From Pseudeuparius sepicola (taxonomy: Eukaryota > Arthropoda > Insecta > Coleoptera > Anthribidae): 64,000 nucleotides of DNA. Made by a program: the position numbers and the translations under genes. Numbering within the stretch: the stretch's first letter is position 1; each line of letters starts with the position of its first letter. The notes beneath the pieces are model-generated. The model was not told where the DNA came from, searched no databases, and was given only the letters and a program-made list of their open reading frames with translations. The stretch spans positions 63,757,949-63,821,948 of the forward strand of contig OY987298.1 in NCBI GenBank assembly GCA_963920635.1. Reading direction: 5' to 3'. Positions 47,361-59,248 of this stretch are shown piece by piece.

Positions 47361-47509
47361 TATATAATAGGTAGACTGGTGCGAAGATTGATAGATCCTG
47401 AAATTTTTATTCGAATGTTTTAATGTGGAAGAGAATCCGGTAACTAGCACAAGGCTACTGCCCGATGATGGCAGCAATTAAGCACTCGGAGCAAAGGGAG
47501 CAGCACTGA

Positions 47510-47790
47510 ACGACAAAGGAATTAGTAGGGACCGCGAGCACGGGGCCGCGCGGCCCCTCGGCCCGCCTTGAAAAATCGTATCCGAGTATCGCGATCGGAC
47601 CCTTTCATTAATTCGGTGAGATGGATCCGAGATATCGGCCGGGCGAATGGTGTCAAGAAACCAGCATACTAAATTGGAATCCGTCTACTTATCGGACGGT
47701 AATCTGAGAACCGAACTGAACCGGGCACAAAAAGAACAACCCGAACCCGGGGCCCGTCGGCCGATGGGGACGATGCTGCTACGGACCTGT
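47510..47790. other. CpG-rich unique island
   Basis: GC-rich DNA with CGGGGCCGCGCGGCCCC (itself palindromic), TTTCATTAATTCGG and GGGCCCGTCGGCC. There is no coding or repeat evidence. It is the only unique-looking block within the fold-back cluster. Confidence 0.4.
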
Positions 47791-48070
47791 ATTTAACTGA
47801 TGGTTGATGGGAGTGGGCAAAATGGAAGGTGTAATCGGCCCTGCGGATTCTTCAAAATGAACATTTTTAAATGTCGAAAGATCCCACTCGTATATCATTC
47901 GTTAATAAAATCCACCATGCTAACCTTAATGTTCCATTATTCACTTCCTATAGCAGGATCACAAGCTTATAATATTCTCAGCAACAAGGCACTGTCTAGG
48001 AAATGACAAAACCATCCCGCCAAAATAGAATCACAATCAAATACAAATTGTTTAAGTTGTTATACCTATA

Positions 48071-48938
48071 CAGTGTGTCCCCGGATTGAGATCACATAAG
48101 GTGTAAATAACCAAAAAATTTCGCTTCTGAGGATCGGCCCTGCTGCTGCTTAGTTTGAAACTATTTTGTGACATAATTTTATAGCTTAGAAAAAGCACAT
48201 ACCTATATTATATGCCTTGAAAATTTTTCGCATCGGTAAAGTGCCCTTTATGTAGGTTTTACCCGTGACTATTCTATAGTCACTGGTTTTACGACAAAAT
48301 GTTATTAAGGAAACTTGTTCAGAATGCAAAACTGAATATAGGTTTGCGAAATTTCGAAACTAGGCCTACTTTGCTTTTTTGCCATTTCCCACTTTTTTTA
48401 GAAAAGTGCACTTTGTGTAGTTTTTACATCAAAATGCAATTAAGAAAACTTGTTCACGATAAAAAACTGCATACTTTGATTTTTGTGCGTTTTAATTATT
48501 TAGCAGAAAAAAAAACAAAGTCGACCTAGGCTTTTGAAATTGTTCACACCTATAACTTCTACAGTTTCTCATTGTGAACAAGTTTTCTTAATAACATTTT
48601 GCCGTAAAACCTACAAAAAAGCACTTTTGTAAAAAAAGTGGGTAAATGCCAAAAAAATCAAAGTAAAATCGAAATTTCGCAGACCTGCTCAGTTTTTCAT
48701 TCTGAACAAAATTCCTTAATAACATTTTGTCGTAAAACCTACAAAAAGGGCACTTTACCGATGTGGAAAATTAGTTTCTTCATAATTTCCAAGGCATACG
48801 TGATTTTTCGAAACTAAAATTATGTTATGTTTCACACCAAGCGGGGCTGATCGCTGATCCCCAGAAGCTAAAATTTCAACTCGCAATTTTTTTGTTAGTT
48901 AGGTACACCTTATGTCAACTCAATACGGACACACAGTG
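48071..48938. mobile_element. 0.87-kb fold-back element, CAGTGTGTCC ends
   Basis: The left CAGTGTGTCCCCGGATTGAG and right CTCAATACGGACACACAGTG are inverted, with TA outside. Inverted similarity continues through ACATAAGGTG, TGGGGATC/GATCCTCAG, TTTTACGACAAAATG and ATTAAGGAAACTTGTTC, giving arms of about 400 bp. Confidence 0.8.
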
Positions 48939-48942
48939 TATA

Positions 48943-49172
48943 CACAGTAATAAAATTTGGTAGAATTAATACATTAAAAGTGGTAAAGCTAAGTCCACAC
49001 TGGTTAAATGGTGAAATTAATGACTTTCGTATTGGAACAATTGGAATTTTTACAAGAATATTTAAGTACACGGGTATGTGTGCGTGCACGTCTTTTAGTG
49101 TAAAATGTACCATTTTGTGTACCTACACATTTTACTACACCTGGTGTTTAATAATATGTTTTTTTTTACCCG
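48943..49172. mobile_element. CACAGTA transposon, short third copy
   Basis: TA then CACAGTAATAAAATTTGG on the left and TTTTTTTTACCCG then TA on the right mark a 230-bp relative of the elements at 12,093 and 15,735. Inside are the same small GTGT/ACAC palindromes, for example ACACGGGTATGTGT and GTGTAAAATGTACC. It starts 5 bp after the preceding fold-back ends. Confidence 0.65.
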
Positions 49173-49180
49173 TATCTATA

Positions 49181-49593
49181 CAGGGCGTTTAGTAAACATA
49201 TGGCTAAAATTCAAGGGATTATTCCCTGGGTTATTTTAAGTACTTACCTAGGTAATATTTTGTTGCAACGACCATTTGGGACAGCAGCTTTATTTAGGCG
49301 CGATACCATAGAAGAATCTACGGCGTAGTAAATTCTTCTATGGCGATACGCGACGATAAAGGTTTATGGACAAAACAATTTTTCTCATTTTTGAAATTAT
49401 TATTCTAATAAAATATATTGGAATGCATTGAATCATTTAAATATTGTTATTGAGAAAAACTAAATAGGTAGGTATAGCCGTATATCTTCGAAACAAAAGC
49501 GGCTTTCAGAAAATCATCAAACGACAAAAAGTTCTTAAAATAACCCATGGAACAACCCCTTGACTCTTTGCCTTTATATTTATAAACACCCAG
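49181..49593. mobile_element. 0.41-kb fold-back element, CAGGGCG ends
   Basis: The left CAGGGCGTTTAGTAAACATA and right AAACACCCAG, with TA outside, are diverged inverted ends. Inward matches include CAAGGGATTATTCC and GGGTTATTTTAAGTACTT against their complements near 49,535-49,570. It starts 9 bp after the previous element. Confidence 0.75.
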
Positions 49594-50022
49594 TATACTA
49601 TTAAAATCGAAACATGGAAAGGAAGTACATGGTGTATCAGGTGCTTTTTTGCATGGGCTACTTAATATTATAGTAGGAGGTAGGATTATTATAGAAAGTC
49701 ACTTAAAAGATAATTTTATTAAACAAATTTTTAAAAATATACAGGCAGTTATTCAATACTTGACTAACATTTGAAATGTTTAAACATTTGATATTTACTT
49801 CATTCACTTGGTAATGGCTAATCACTCGATCTGTTTAATGAATAATCGTTTAGTTATTATGCGCAAGATAATTGCTTAGCTTTAGGTACAGCGTTGAGGG
49901 AGAGAATTAGTCGGGGAGCTGAGTGACAGAAAAATGCAGCAGTTTTAGGAAGGCTGGTTTTTTGATACAGTGTAGTATTTAGGGTGTATAAGAATAGCCT
50001 TGCCGTCAGTCAGCCAGTTTCG

Positions 50023-50449
50023 TCAAAGTCTAGAGAATACTATAAGTCGGCGCACTCGGCCTTGTGTAAACAAACGTTTCCCCCTTGCCCTCTCCCGCTC
50101 CCTCGGCCCGCCGTCATCGGAGTACGGCGATCGATAAGAAAATAAGCTTAGGTATAGACCGGGAAATAGTGACAGATTTTTGGACGTGATTTTACTCAGT
50201 ATGCGCCTTTCATATGAAGAACCCAGGATGACTCTCTGATTCATACCTTATTATTGTGAGAATATGTGCCACATAATGCCCTTTGCAAGGAATACTGAGT
50301 AAAATCACGTCCAAAAATCTGTCACTATCTCCCGGTCTATATGTAGCTGAGAGCGGTTCGAGGCTGATTTTCGACCAGTCGCAAAAAATTGTTGTTTTCT
50401 CCGAGAGAACAAAGAAGTGAGCCAACTTATAGTATTCTCTAGACTTTGG
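50023..50449. mobile_element. 427-bp MITE inserted in one palindrome arm
   Basis: The ends TCAAAGTCTAGAGAATACTA and TAGTATTCTCTAGACTTTGG are inverted repeats. TTTCG flanks both sides (50,018-50,022 and 50,450-50,454); the other palindrome arm has the uninterrupted empty site. The element is itself hairpin-like inside: GGGAAATAGTGACAGATTTT and its complement lie about 180 bp apart. Confidence 0.9.
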
Positions 50450-50641
50450 TTTCGTTAGCGTTTGGCGCAGGGGCGGCTTCAATGTTGTAAAAAAAACAAC
50501 TAAGTATGTCGCAACTGTTTTAGAAAATCTAAAACTTAGTTTATTTAGTAGCAAAACCACTAAACAACGATGTGTTTGTAGTCAGTCTTGAAAATATTGC
50601 AACAGGCCGCGTCAGCAGCGCTTCAAACTCATAAAAATATA

Positions 50642-52261
50642 CAGGGTGTCTCACCGCGAACTGCATCGATCGATATCACAAAAAGTAAGCATAGAATTTT
50701 TTTGAAAATTTGGCAGCTGACCAATGTCAATGAGTACTATTCACTTAAAATATTTTAAAAATGGCGGCACTTCCGGTTATACCAAAAGTCGATGACAACT
50801 TCGTTATTTTAAATGGAACACCCTATATTTTATTGCATTTTTGAATTCTACGGAAAATTCTAGGTACATTTCATGTATCATGTCCTATACCTAAATTAAA
50901 CCGTTTTTGAGATATTTGCCATTTTAGAGAAAAAATGACAGATGCAGACCCGTACTTAATTGACAGTTTCTTCATAACGGTTACATATTACTTAACGCGC
51001 TCTTGGCATTTTGCAGTCAAAGGCTTGGTGCAGAGAAATACCATAAAGAAAGTTTCCGATCTTGTACAGAGTGCTCACAAAAAATTATTCAAATATTAAT
51101 TAAAAAAATGCCAAAAACTCAAAATTTTCAAATAGAAACCCCCATTTCTTTGTTTTAGCCGTATTCAGCACAAAACAATTAGGGAAAGTTTGTGTTTGGT
51201 TCCCTATATCTAAATGTTAGCATTTTCGATTTATTTACAAAAAACTAATTTTCCACATCTTCATCAAGGGGGCGTTTTCTTAAGTTTGATGAATCTAGTT
51301 GGCCATGGCTGATGATACGATTGTCAGAGAGTGAAGAAATGTCATTTAGTTTAAAATTATTGTAAACAATGCCGGCACGGTTAAATTACACAAGCGAAGA
51401 CTATTCAAATTTATTTATTATTTATGGAGAATGCAACAGAGTTATATCGAGAACTAATACCTACATTTGCTGATAATGTACCTATAAATTTAAATATTAA
51501 ATAGTCTTCGTTTGTGTAATTTAACCGTCCGGCATTGTTTACAATAATTTTAAACTAAATGACATTTCTTCATTCTCTGACAATCGTATAATCAGTCATG
51601 GCCAACTAGATTCATCAAACTTAAGAAAACGCCCCCTTGATGAAGAAGTGGAAAATTAGTTTTTTGTAAATAAATCGAAAATGCTAACATTTAGGTATAG
51701 GGAACCAAACACAAACTTTCCCTAATTTTTTGTGCTGAATACGGCTACAACAAAAAAATTGGTTTTCTATTTGACAATTTTGAGTTTTTGGCATTTTTTG
51801 AATTAATATTTGAATAATTTTTTGTGAGCACCCTGTACAAGATCGGACACTTTCTTTATGGTATTTCTCTGCACCAAGCCTTTGACTGCAAAATTCCAAG
51901 AGCGCGTTAAGAAATATGTAGCCGTTATGAAGAAACTGTCAATTAAGTACGGGTCTGCATCTGTCATTTTTTCCCTAAAATGGCAAATATCTCAAAAACG
52001 GCTTAATTTAGGTATAGGACATGATGCATGAAATGTACCTAGAATTTTCCGTAGAATCCAAAAAATGCAATAAAATATAGGGTGTTCCATTTAAAATAAC
52101 GAAGTTGTCATCGACTTCCGGTATAACCGGAAGTGCCGCCATTTTTAAAATACTTTAAATGAATAGTACTCATTGACATTGGTCAGCTGCCAAATTTTCA
52201 AAAAAATTCTATGTTTACTTTTTGAGATATCGATCGATACAGTTCGTGGGGAGACACCCTG
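50642..52261. mobile_element. 1.6-kb fold-back element inside the larger palindrome
   Basis: The ends CAGGGTGTCTCACCGCGAAC and GTTCGTGGGGAGACACCCTG have TA outside. The arms share AATTGACAGTTTCTTCATAA and TGGAACACCCTATATTTTAT. The phrase GGAACACCCTATAT also occurs near 59,423, linking it to the composite there. The open frames inside follow the palindrome and are not genes. Confidence 0.88.
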
Positions 52262-52578
52262 TATATTTTTTATGAGTTTGAAGCGCTGCTGACGCGGCCC
52301 GTTGCAATATTTTGAAGGCTGACTACATCCACATCGTTGTTTAGTTGTTTTGCTACTAAATAAACCAAGTTTTAGATTTTCTAAAACAGTTGGACATACT
52401 TGGTTTTTTTACAACTTTGAAGCCGCCCCTGCGCCAAACGCTATCGAAACTGGCTGACTGACGGCAAGGCTATTCTTATACACCCTAAATACTATACTGT
52501 ATCAAAAAACCAGCCTTCCTAAAACGGTTGCATTTTTTTGTCACTCACCTCTCGGACTAAATGTATTCCTTCACTCAA

Positions 52579-52610
52579 CGGGTATAGCCAGCGGGTGCTG
52601 GCTATACCCG
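52579..52610. repeat. Perfect 14-bp hairpin at the palindrome edge
   Basis: CGGGTATAGCCAGC, loop GGGT, then the exact reverse complement. It abuts the outer end of the 2.7-kb palindrome. Confidence 0.85.
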
Positions 52611-52849
52611 CACATCCCAAGTGTCAGCGATGTCACAAAACGGGTATTTAATAAGGCTTTTGATTTAAATTTGGTTAGGACTATAATTTCCTTTCGGACC
52701 TGCAGACATAACACGACGAGCGGAAATACAAGAGACTGACTGGGGGAGGAGACAGTCCAAATATTCCGTTATTCACAACACGGGCGGTGTAAATGAAACA
52801 TGAGCGGTCTTGAGCGGTCTCCATGATTAGCACTACAATTACACTTTAA

Positions 52850-53019
52850 GATATGTGTTTATAGAAACCCACACCATGTATTTTCAACACCGGCTCGTGT
52901 ATTTTTTACATCACGAGCCATTTTTTGTTGAAAAAATAGATTTACCAGAAATAAGTTTGTAAAAATAATCAATTTTAACGTATTTTTTTATGCTTTACTC
53001 AGGCATATTTTTTACTGTG
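52850..53019. mobile_element. CACAGTA transposon, right-end fragment
   Basis: It ends ATATTTTTTACTGTG then TA, and contains ACACCATGTATTTTC, CACCGGCTCGTGTAT and CATCACGAGCC micro-palindromes. The left end is not clear. Confidence 0.55.
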
Positions 53020-54535
53020 TATAAGGTTGGTACATCTTAGTTCTAAATTAGGCATTGACGCAGTGGTAATCATGTAAAGGGTGAGGGGCTCGCCGAGGGG
53101 TGAGTCAGTATTTTGTAACAGGACTTCACAATTGATTAGAAAATGACATTTTAAAATGAAAATTTCTTATCAATATATAGTAAGAAGTTTAGCAAACATA
53201 TATTTTAGAAAGTATGCCATGGAACTCCAATGTGTTTTTACACAAAGCTAGCCAATCAAAAAGGCGACTATTTTTTCAAATAAATTTCTCCTCCGTGGTC
53301 CTCCTGTATACCTAGGTTAGATACTCTGTTTTTTTGCACCTCAGGGACTACAATTTCATAAAAAATTTGTGTAGAAAAATCTTCAATTATATCAGTTTAT
53401 TTGAAATTATGCCAAAATCGTCCTTTTTGGCGTACAAAAGTTATTAATTTTAGCCATTTAACCATTAGAGAAAAACTAAAACTTGCACTTCCATCTTATT
53501 TTTGGGACTAAATAATTTATATAATATCTAGTAATGTATGGTACAAGTAGTTTGTGTTTTATTACAAATAAGTCAGACAAGAAGAGTACCTACAATGACC
53601 CCAGTGCTTTAACTTATGATGAAATCATGGGATGGAAAAAAAAATGTTCTGCCTGTAATAATAATTTGCTGCATATATTAAACTATTTTTTACAAGGCAG
53701 TTTACACGCCTTAATATAGTTTTGCATAAATCACGAAAAATGGGTGTTATCTGTTTATCGAGATCTATTAATATCAACAAACGAGTTATGTTTACAAGGG
53801 AAATACAGACAATATAACAATTACGGCAGCGTTAAATTTTCGTTGACGTTTACAGCTCCTACGCACCGTAATTACCGTCGGATTTAGACAACAGGTGTGA
53901 ATTTTACAAGCAACTGCGGCGAGCAATAAATCTTAATTCACACAAGAAACCACAAAATATCATAAATCACTTCTGTTTGGGTACCTACTATTGATAAATT
54001 TATAATCATTATTATGGACTTCCAATAGGGTAATAAATAATTTGAATGTTGAGACAAATTTGGTTTTGACACAAGGAGAATGCTTTGCTCAAATATACTT
54101 TGGAAAAGTGGCCAGTTTCCAAAATTAAAAGTTTCAATATCTTGAGACTCTTTTACGTGTACCAAAGACTGGTTTTCAATGAAAAACGTTGTTGAAGGTG
54201 ACCTGCAAATTTTGATTTATTTAAATTCTTAGTTTCTCTATAGGGGTTTTTGTTTTTTTGTAAACATTTGTTATAGATTACAACAATGTTTTTGAGTATC
54301 AATGTTTGCTTTGTCTATGTGGCCACTTGAAGATTTATAATAAAATCTGATTATTTACACTGCCATGACTGCACCATTATCAAATCCGGACGAAACACAT
54401 AAATCACGGATAACGAGCTGGCCGCATATTTGAATTTAATGAGATATGTGTTAGGCTTACATGACTTTTAACGCCAGAAAAAGTTGTTCAATTGCAGTCA
54501 TAAGTCATAACAATAATTACTTTATATTATACACT
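53020..54535. other. AT-rich stretch, no gene recognised
   Basis: The segment 53,730-53,940 (ATTACGGCAGCG, CGTAATTACCGTCGG) looks unique and could be conserved non-coding DNA. Other frames have no support. Confidence 0.35.
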
Positions 54536-54541
54536 TCATTT

Positions 54542-54826
54542 AACGCGGTCAACGAAAAATACAGGCCGTGGCGCGGCGCGAACTCACGTGACTCTAGGAG
54601 TTCTAGCATTCCATACTTTTACCATTGCTTCACTTCTAAAATAGTGTAGGAAAAATGCAATACATTGGAATTATTGTAAATATTTTATTATTTTATTTGG
54701 ATAAATTTAGGCACTCAATTCTGAAAAATATTAACAACAAAATTCCTAACTAACCTAAATGAGAACTCCTAGAGTCACGTGAGTTCGCGCCGCGCCACTG
54801 CCGGTATTTTTCGTTGGCCGCGTCAT
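54542..54826. repeat. 285-bp inverted repeat, CpG-rich arms
   Basis: Arms at 54,542-54,605 and 54,762-54,826 share GGCGCGGCGCGAACTCACGT and the following GACTCTAGGAGTTCT without mismatch, then AACGAAAAATAC. The AT-rich spacer is about 155 bp. It may be a MITE. Confidence 0.8.
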
Positions 54827-55104
54827 TTAATTACTTGCTCGACACTATTGTCAAATAAGTGACATCTGCGAACCGATGACCGAATTATTTAAATTCATTT
54901 CTACCAAACCAAATAACACATAAAGATAACCTTAAACAATTTATGCCAGGGAGAGTCAACAATCAATACATTACAAGGACCAATCGATAAGATAAACATA
55001 AGATCGAAGTTCAATCGCCGATTCAGCAGAATCTGCGGGTATAAATTTGGCACCAACAACAAGCTGGGCATCAGTAGATACCGCTTATTAGCAGCAACTC
55101 GATC

Positions 55105-55430
55105 ACTGACCACCCTCGGTGGTCTGGCCTGGCAATGGATACCGCTTATTAGCATCCTTGTCTTCGTTGGGCTCTGAGGGGCAAACGACAGTACCTCCCC
55201 GGGTACTGTTGAAGTCGTCAGCTGGTCAGCAGCGGCATCACACCGCCGGGTCAGGGGCGCAGCTAGTCATAGCGCCCCGATCTCCTCCACCTGTGAGTTT
55301 TGACCAATATACGTCGTTGCTGTTACATGTTGTCTCCTTTGGAGTTGCCACCTATATCCCAGTGGATCCCGGCGTGCCGCGAGGGGCCCCTACAAACCCT
55401 CGTGCACACACACACACACACTGTGTGCAA
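55105..55430. other. GC-rich block, possible retroelement scrap, ending in (CA)n
   Basis: GC-rich DNA follows a GACCACCCTCGGTGGTC hairpin and ends in a CA microsatellite (about 55,404-55,423). ACCGCTTATTAGCA occurs twice near 55,080 and 55,140. The plus frame here is open for 107 codons but matches nothing I know. Confidence 0.35.
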
Positions 55431-55468
55431 CTATGCAACTAATTTTTTATACTACTACTCCTTATGCA

Positions 55469-57164
55469 CATAGGCGTAGCTAGCCTTTTTTCTCCGGGGG
55501 GGCTTAAGCCCCTGAAGGAGATGATATTCAGTAACCCGCAAAAGCTCCAGAGCGCCGCTTAAGCTATAAGTGCCGGCGCGGCGTCGTAGACAATTTTTTT
55601 GGACCAATCGGACCATGCCCATATTAACCAAAATTTGACCCACTATTGCCCATTAATCCTTTCTTAAAATTGTATGGCTCCAAAACGACAACAAACACTA
55701 ACAATTCAATAGCAGGCTAACGATTTCGTGGTTACGAGCAAAAAAAAAACGGGAATTTTTTTGTGACAGTGACGTTTTGTTACATATTTTAAAAAGATAC
55801 AGTGACCGGCAGAAAGTTGGACACAAATCGAAAACTTTTTTATTATTAATTTCTCAGAAAATTTTATTCTTGACAAAAGTTGGTGCATCATTTCAAACTG
55901 AAAACGCACATATCAAAATTTAAATATCTCTTTTTGGATACGAGGTAGATTCAAAAATGTCAAAATAACTCAAGAGTAAAGTACCCTTATTTTTTGAAAT
56001 ACAGTAAAAAGTTTCTTAAAAAAGTTGTTTGGAATCCAAGGTGGATGTCAGATTGAAAGTCACAGCCACCTAGTCAAAAAAAAAGAAATTTAACATTTTT
56101 TGTATTTTTTTTGGACCACCATGTGTATTACAAAAAAAAACAAAATACCGCAAGCGCAACTTATCATCGGATAACACATGAATTTGCTATTAAACTTTAA
56201 TTTTGTTCGATTAGCAACTAGAAATTTAAATGAATCGAAAAGAGTGTTTAAAAATATTAAATTTTTGTGTCCAACTTTCTGCCGGTCCCTGTATAAGGTT
56301 TGAATTCGTATGAACTGTTTTTGTTTGGCTTCAGCTTTTTCAAATGTCACTTTTTTGTAAACTGATCGACACGTCAATAAAAACTAGGCAAATTGGGCGT
56401 GTGTAGTAGATAAAAAATTTATTAGTGGCGGGCATTTAATGTAGAAATTACTATGCGTACAGCGGATTGTCAACTTTCCGATTTTAGCCAATAATTCTGT
56501 CAAATCTCAACAGAATTCTAAAAACGATACATCACTGTATTCGCAATAAAAACGGCTTTAAAATGATGCGCCACAAGGGGGCGGTAGTTCCATTTGAAAT
56601 TTTAAAGTTGGGGTTGCTAGGGATTAGGGGGATGAACATATCGGGATGGCTCGACTGTCAAAAAAGCTCCCCCCAAAAACAAAAATCGACGAATCTCGGC
56701 GAATTTTCAAATATTTTTCGGTTTTCTAATTTTTGGGGGGGTCAAGTTTTCGTTGGGAAACCCTGTATACTGATACTGCATAAGTAAAAATATAGATGTA
56801 CATTGGCGTCACCAGTCACGTCCAGCCGTCCAGGTTCGCAGTGATGCTGTAATGCTGTGAGTGTGGCGTGTGGCGGACTGACGGGGACGGGTGCGGGGTG
56901 AGTGCGTGACGGCAGTGTTGCCAGTGTTCAGTGTTGCCGCTGTTTAGTTTATTTTATTTTGTTATTAGTGTTTTAGTCAGTGTCTATTACTATACGCAAT
57001 AACACGAACACGCAACAAGATTAAATCAGCTTAGTAATGTTTTTTAAAGTAAACCTATAATGTCAAAAAAATTATAAAAATAAACGGTAGAATTTGTCAG
57101 GGGGGGCTATTTTTATACCAGGGGGGGCTTAGAACCCCACAGCCCCCCCTTAGCTACGCCAATG
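55469..57164. mobile_element. hAT-like element, 1.7 kb, CATAGGCGTAGCTA ends
   Basis: The left end CATAGGCGTAGCTAG and the right end TAGCTACGCCAATG are inverted. The 8-bp flanks CTTATGCA (55,461-55,468) and CTTATACA (57,165-57,172) match at seven positions, the hAT signature. Both subterminal regions contain GGGGGGGCTTA words in opposite orientation. There is no transposase; a Tc1-like element is nested inside. An isolated right-type end, AAACCCTGTATA, occurs near 56,760. Confidence 0.85.
55800..56291. mobile_element. Tc1-like element nested in the hAT element
   Basis: The ends CAGTGACCGGCAGAAAGTTG and CAACTTTCTGCCGGTCCCTG form inverted repeats of about 28 bp ending in GGACACAAA. TA flanks both (55,798-55,799 and 56,292-56,293). 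The terminal sequence is the classic Tc1 style. At 492 bp it is a MITE-sized deletion form; no transposase remains. Confidence 0.88.
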
Positions 57165-57172
57165 CTTATACA

Positions 57173-59248
57173 TCTAAAGGATTTAAATTTGGAACCCTTT
57201 TCCATTGAGATTTTGCTTATTTTTCGTCGGGTACTTCACTCTTGGGTTCCAGGAAAGGTCCATGTTGTAGAATTTCGTAAGGGCTTTGAGATGCACCATG
57301 AAAGTGGACAAGCGAATGGTAAGACGTAAATTTTTGCTGCACGTCAGGCTGCGGCGGAATATAGAAACTACGGAAGGCAGTTTCCGAACGGCGAACAGGG
57401 GAAATTTGCCAAGTCCTGCAATTTTTGTCGCGATTGCTCGGCTTCGTGACACGGGATCTTTCGCAGTTCGTCACGATCGTGGAGGACGTCGAGACGACTT
57501 AAATGTTGTCGAAAATGTTTTAAACATCAGAAACTAAAGAAAACATCAGCCTGCATCTACCATCTTCAAAAGTTGCAAGCCTTAGAACCAAACAACTTTC
57601 TAGATAGAAGGGACTTTTGCATATATGATTCCATCGCCAAATTACAAATTACAGCATATCCCAACTTTCTGTAAGATGTCTTATGAACTGATGAATGCTG
57701 TTTTACACGCACGTAATGACATTTTTAACACTCAAGTTTGAAAGTATCCGTGCAATTTTATTATTTTCAAAAGTTGTAAGTAAATTGCTGAAATAACTTA
57801 AGTTCAACACAGTTCAAAAGTCTGCTGAATCCTTACAAAATTATTCACATCAAACAGCTTTAAAGTTGTTCACGTAGAAATTCGATTTGACAAAAAATTA
57901 AACAATTTAAAAAATTCAAAAATAGTAGGTAGGTCCGTTAATGACTTTCCAAAATTATTAGTGTATAAGTACCTAATTATGCATTATTCTTTATTTTTTT
58001 AATAGGCTAGTCGCATGTGCGAAAATGTTACTGAGCCTTAAAAATTGTGACAATCGTAAGGGGTGCGACTTTATCGACCAGGGGGGTATGGAGCAGGGTA
58101 CGTACACGAAAACACATCGTTAACGCGTTGTTAACGCAACGGAAGCCTGATCAGCATGGAGCAAGTAAAATAGTTATAGGTCTATCGAATTGTGTTAGAC
58201 TTTCCTATAATAGATGCGCCTGGATGCAGAATCGTAGAGTCCTTCACTCTTCCTAAGCAGACGGAAGCTCTTTCATCAAATCACGCGCCGTCGATCTTCG
58301 CCACTTTACTGTTACCTGTATCAATGGGGAAAATATGCACATTCCTGCATCAAGGTATCAACACCTGGCCGTCGATGCCAAAACTTGACCTGGTTTCGGC
58401 GCCATCTCTTACACAGTAGCGTAACAGCTACATTCAAATTTGCACTTGCGCACATGCAAAGAAGCCCGCCGGCTTCCTTTCGCGAACTCTAAAATATTAG
58501 GTACATTGGGCCAGACTTCTGTTGTCGTAGGCTATATTTTCTGTGAAATAAATCAAAATTTTGTAAGAAGCCCTTACTAGGACTCAAACTGGTAATTTCG
58601 ATATTATGAGTTATTTATAAGTCTATTTACACTCACCAAATATTGATATTAGATTTATTAATTATATTAGAAGCATGATATTATTTGGGCGCACAGGGGT
58701 TTTGCATTATGTAAGGAGGCACCTCTATTTTTAATCCTAGAAAAATTTCTTATATGAAAGATATATCTGTTATCAGATGAGACAAATGAACGTCGGAAAA
58801 TAAATTGTTTTTGAAATGGATCACCCCGTAATTTTGGATTTTTGAAATCTACTGGTTCTATACTGTTCGCTCCACCCTTCTGCTCAGTATATCACATTGC
58901 ATAATATACCATATACCTAATAGAAATAATTTGATTAATATCAAGATGATCGATCTTCTATTGTAAAACAAAATAAATCACAGAACTATTATGAATTACT
59001 ACTTGTGAAATGCATTTAAATACCTGCGTTCAGATAAAATGTGATTTTCTGAAGATGAGAAACATGAGATATAGTGCAGTTATAACAAGCCTTTTATTTT
59101 CCAACCCTAACGCAACAAGGTCACATCAAGAATACTTTATTTCCAAATGGGCGTATTTTACTATCAAAAATAGATCCAATCAGTTTAAGCAGACAAAATC
59201 TCTTCAAAGAAAGAAGCGAGTTCTTCCGGAGGACGACGATGATTTGTA
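57173..59248. other. Mixed stretch with coding-like but unassigned frames
   Basis: Around 57,183-57,537 frames are open on both strands, and GTGACACGGGATCTTT matches 6174-6189. At 57,560-57,870 AAAAGTTGCAAG-type words resemble the arrays of the CCCACTAAGAA element. At 58,047-58,419 two overlapping plus frames are open (one includes PKQTEALSSNHAPSIFATLL). None could be assigned or spliced. Confidence 0.3.

Larger units (their letters stand above)
49891..52580. repeat. 2.7-kb palindrome, arms of about 1.05 kb
   Basis: The left arm (49,891-51,405, excluding an insertion at 50,023-50,449) is repeated inverted at 51,495-52,580. Matches run from AGTGACA..AAAATGCA and TTTTAGGAAGGCTGGTTTTT on the outside to AATTACACAAGCGAAGACTATT at the centre, with a spacer of about 90 bp. 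About 320 bp of each arm lie outside the CAGGGTG ends at 50,642 and 52,261, so the inverted duplication took in flanking DNA and not only the element. Confidence 0.9.

Noticed and set aside
51684..51899. Minus-strand frame of 71 codons in the big palindrome
   Set aside because: It lies wholly in a palindrome arm, is broken in the matching arm, and contains the CACCCTGTACA repeat word.
55119..55442. 107-codon plus frame ending in His-Thr repeats
   Set aside because: The tail is the CA microsatellite and the body matches no recognised family; kept only as a GC-rich block.
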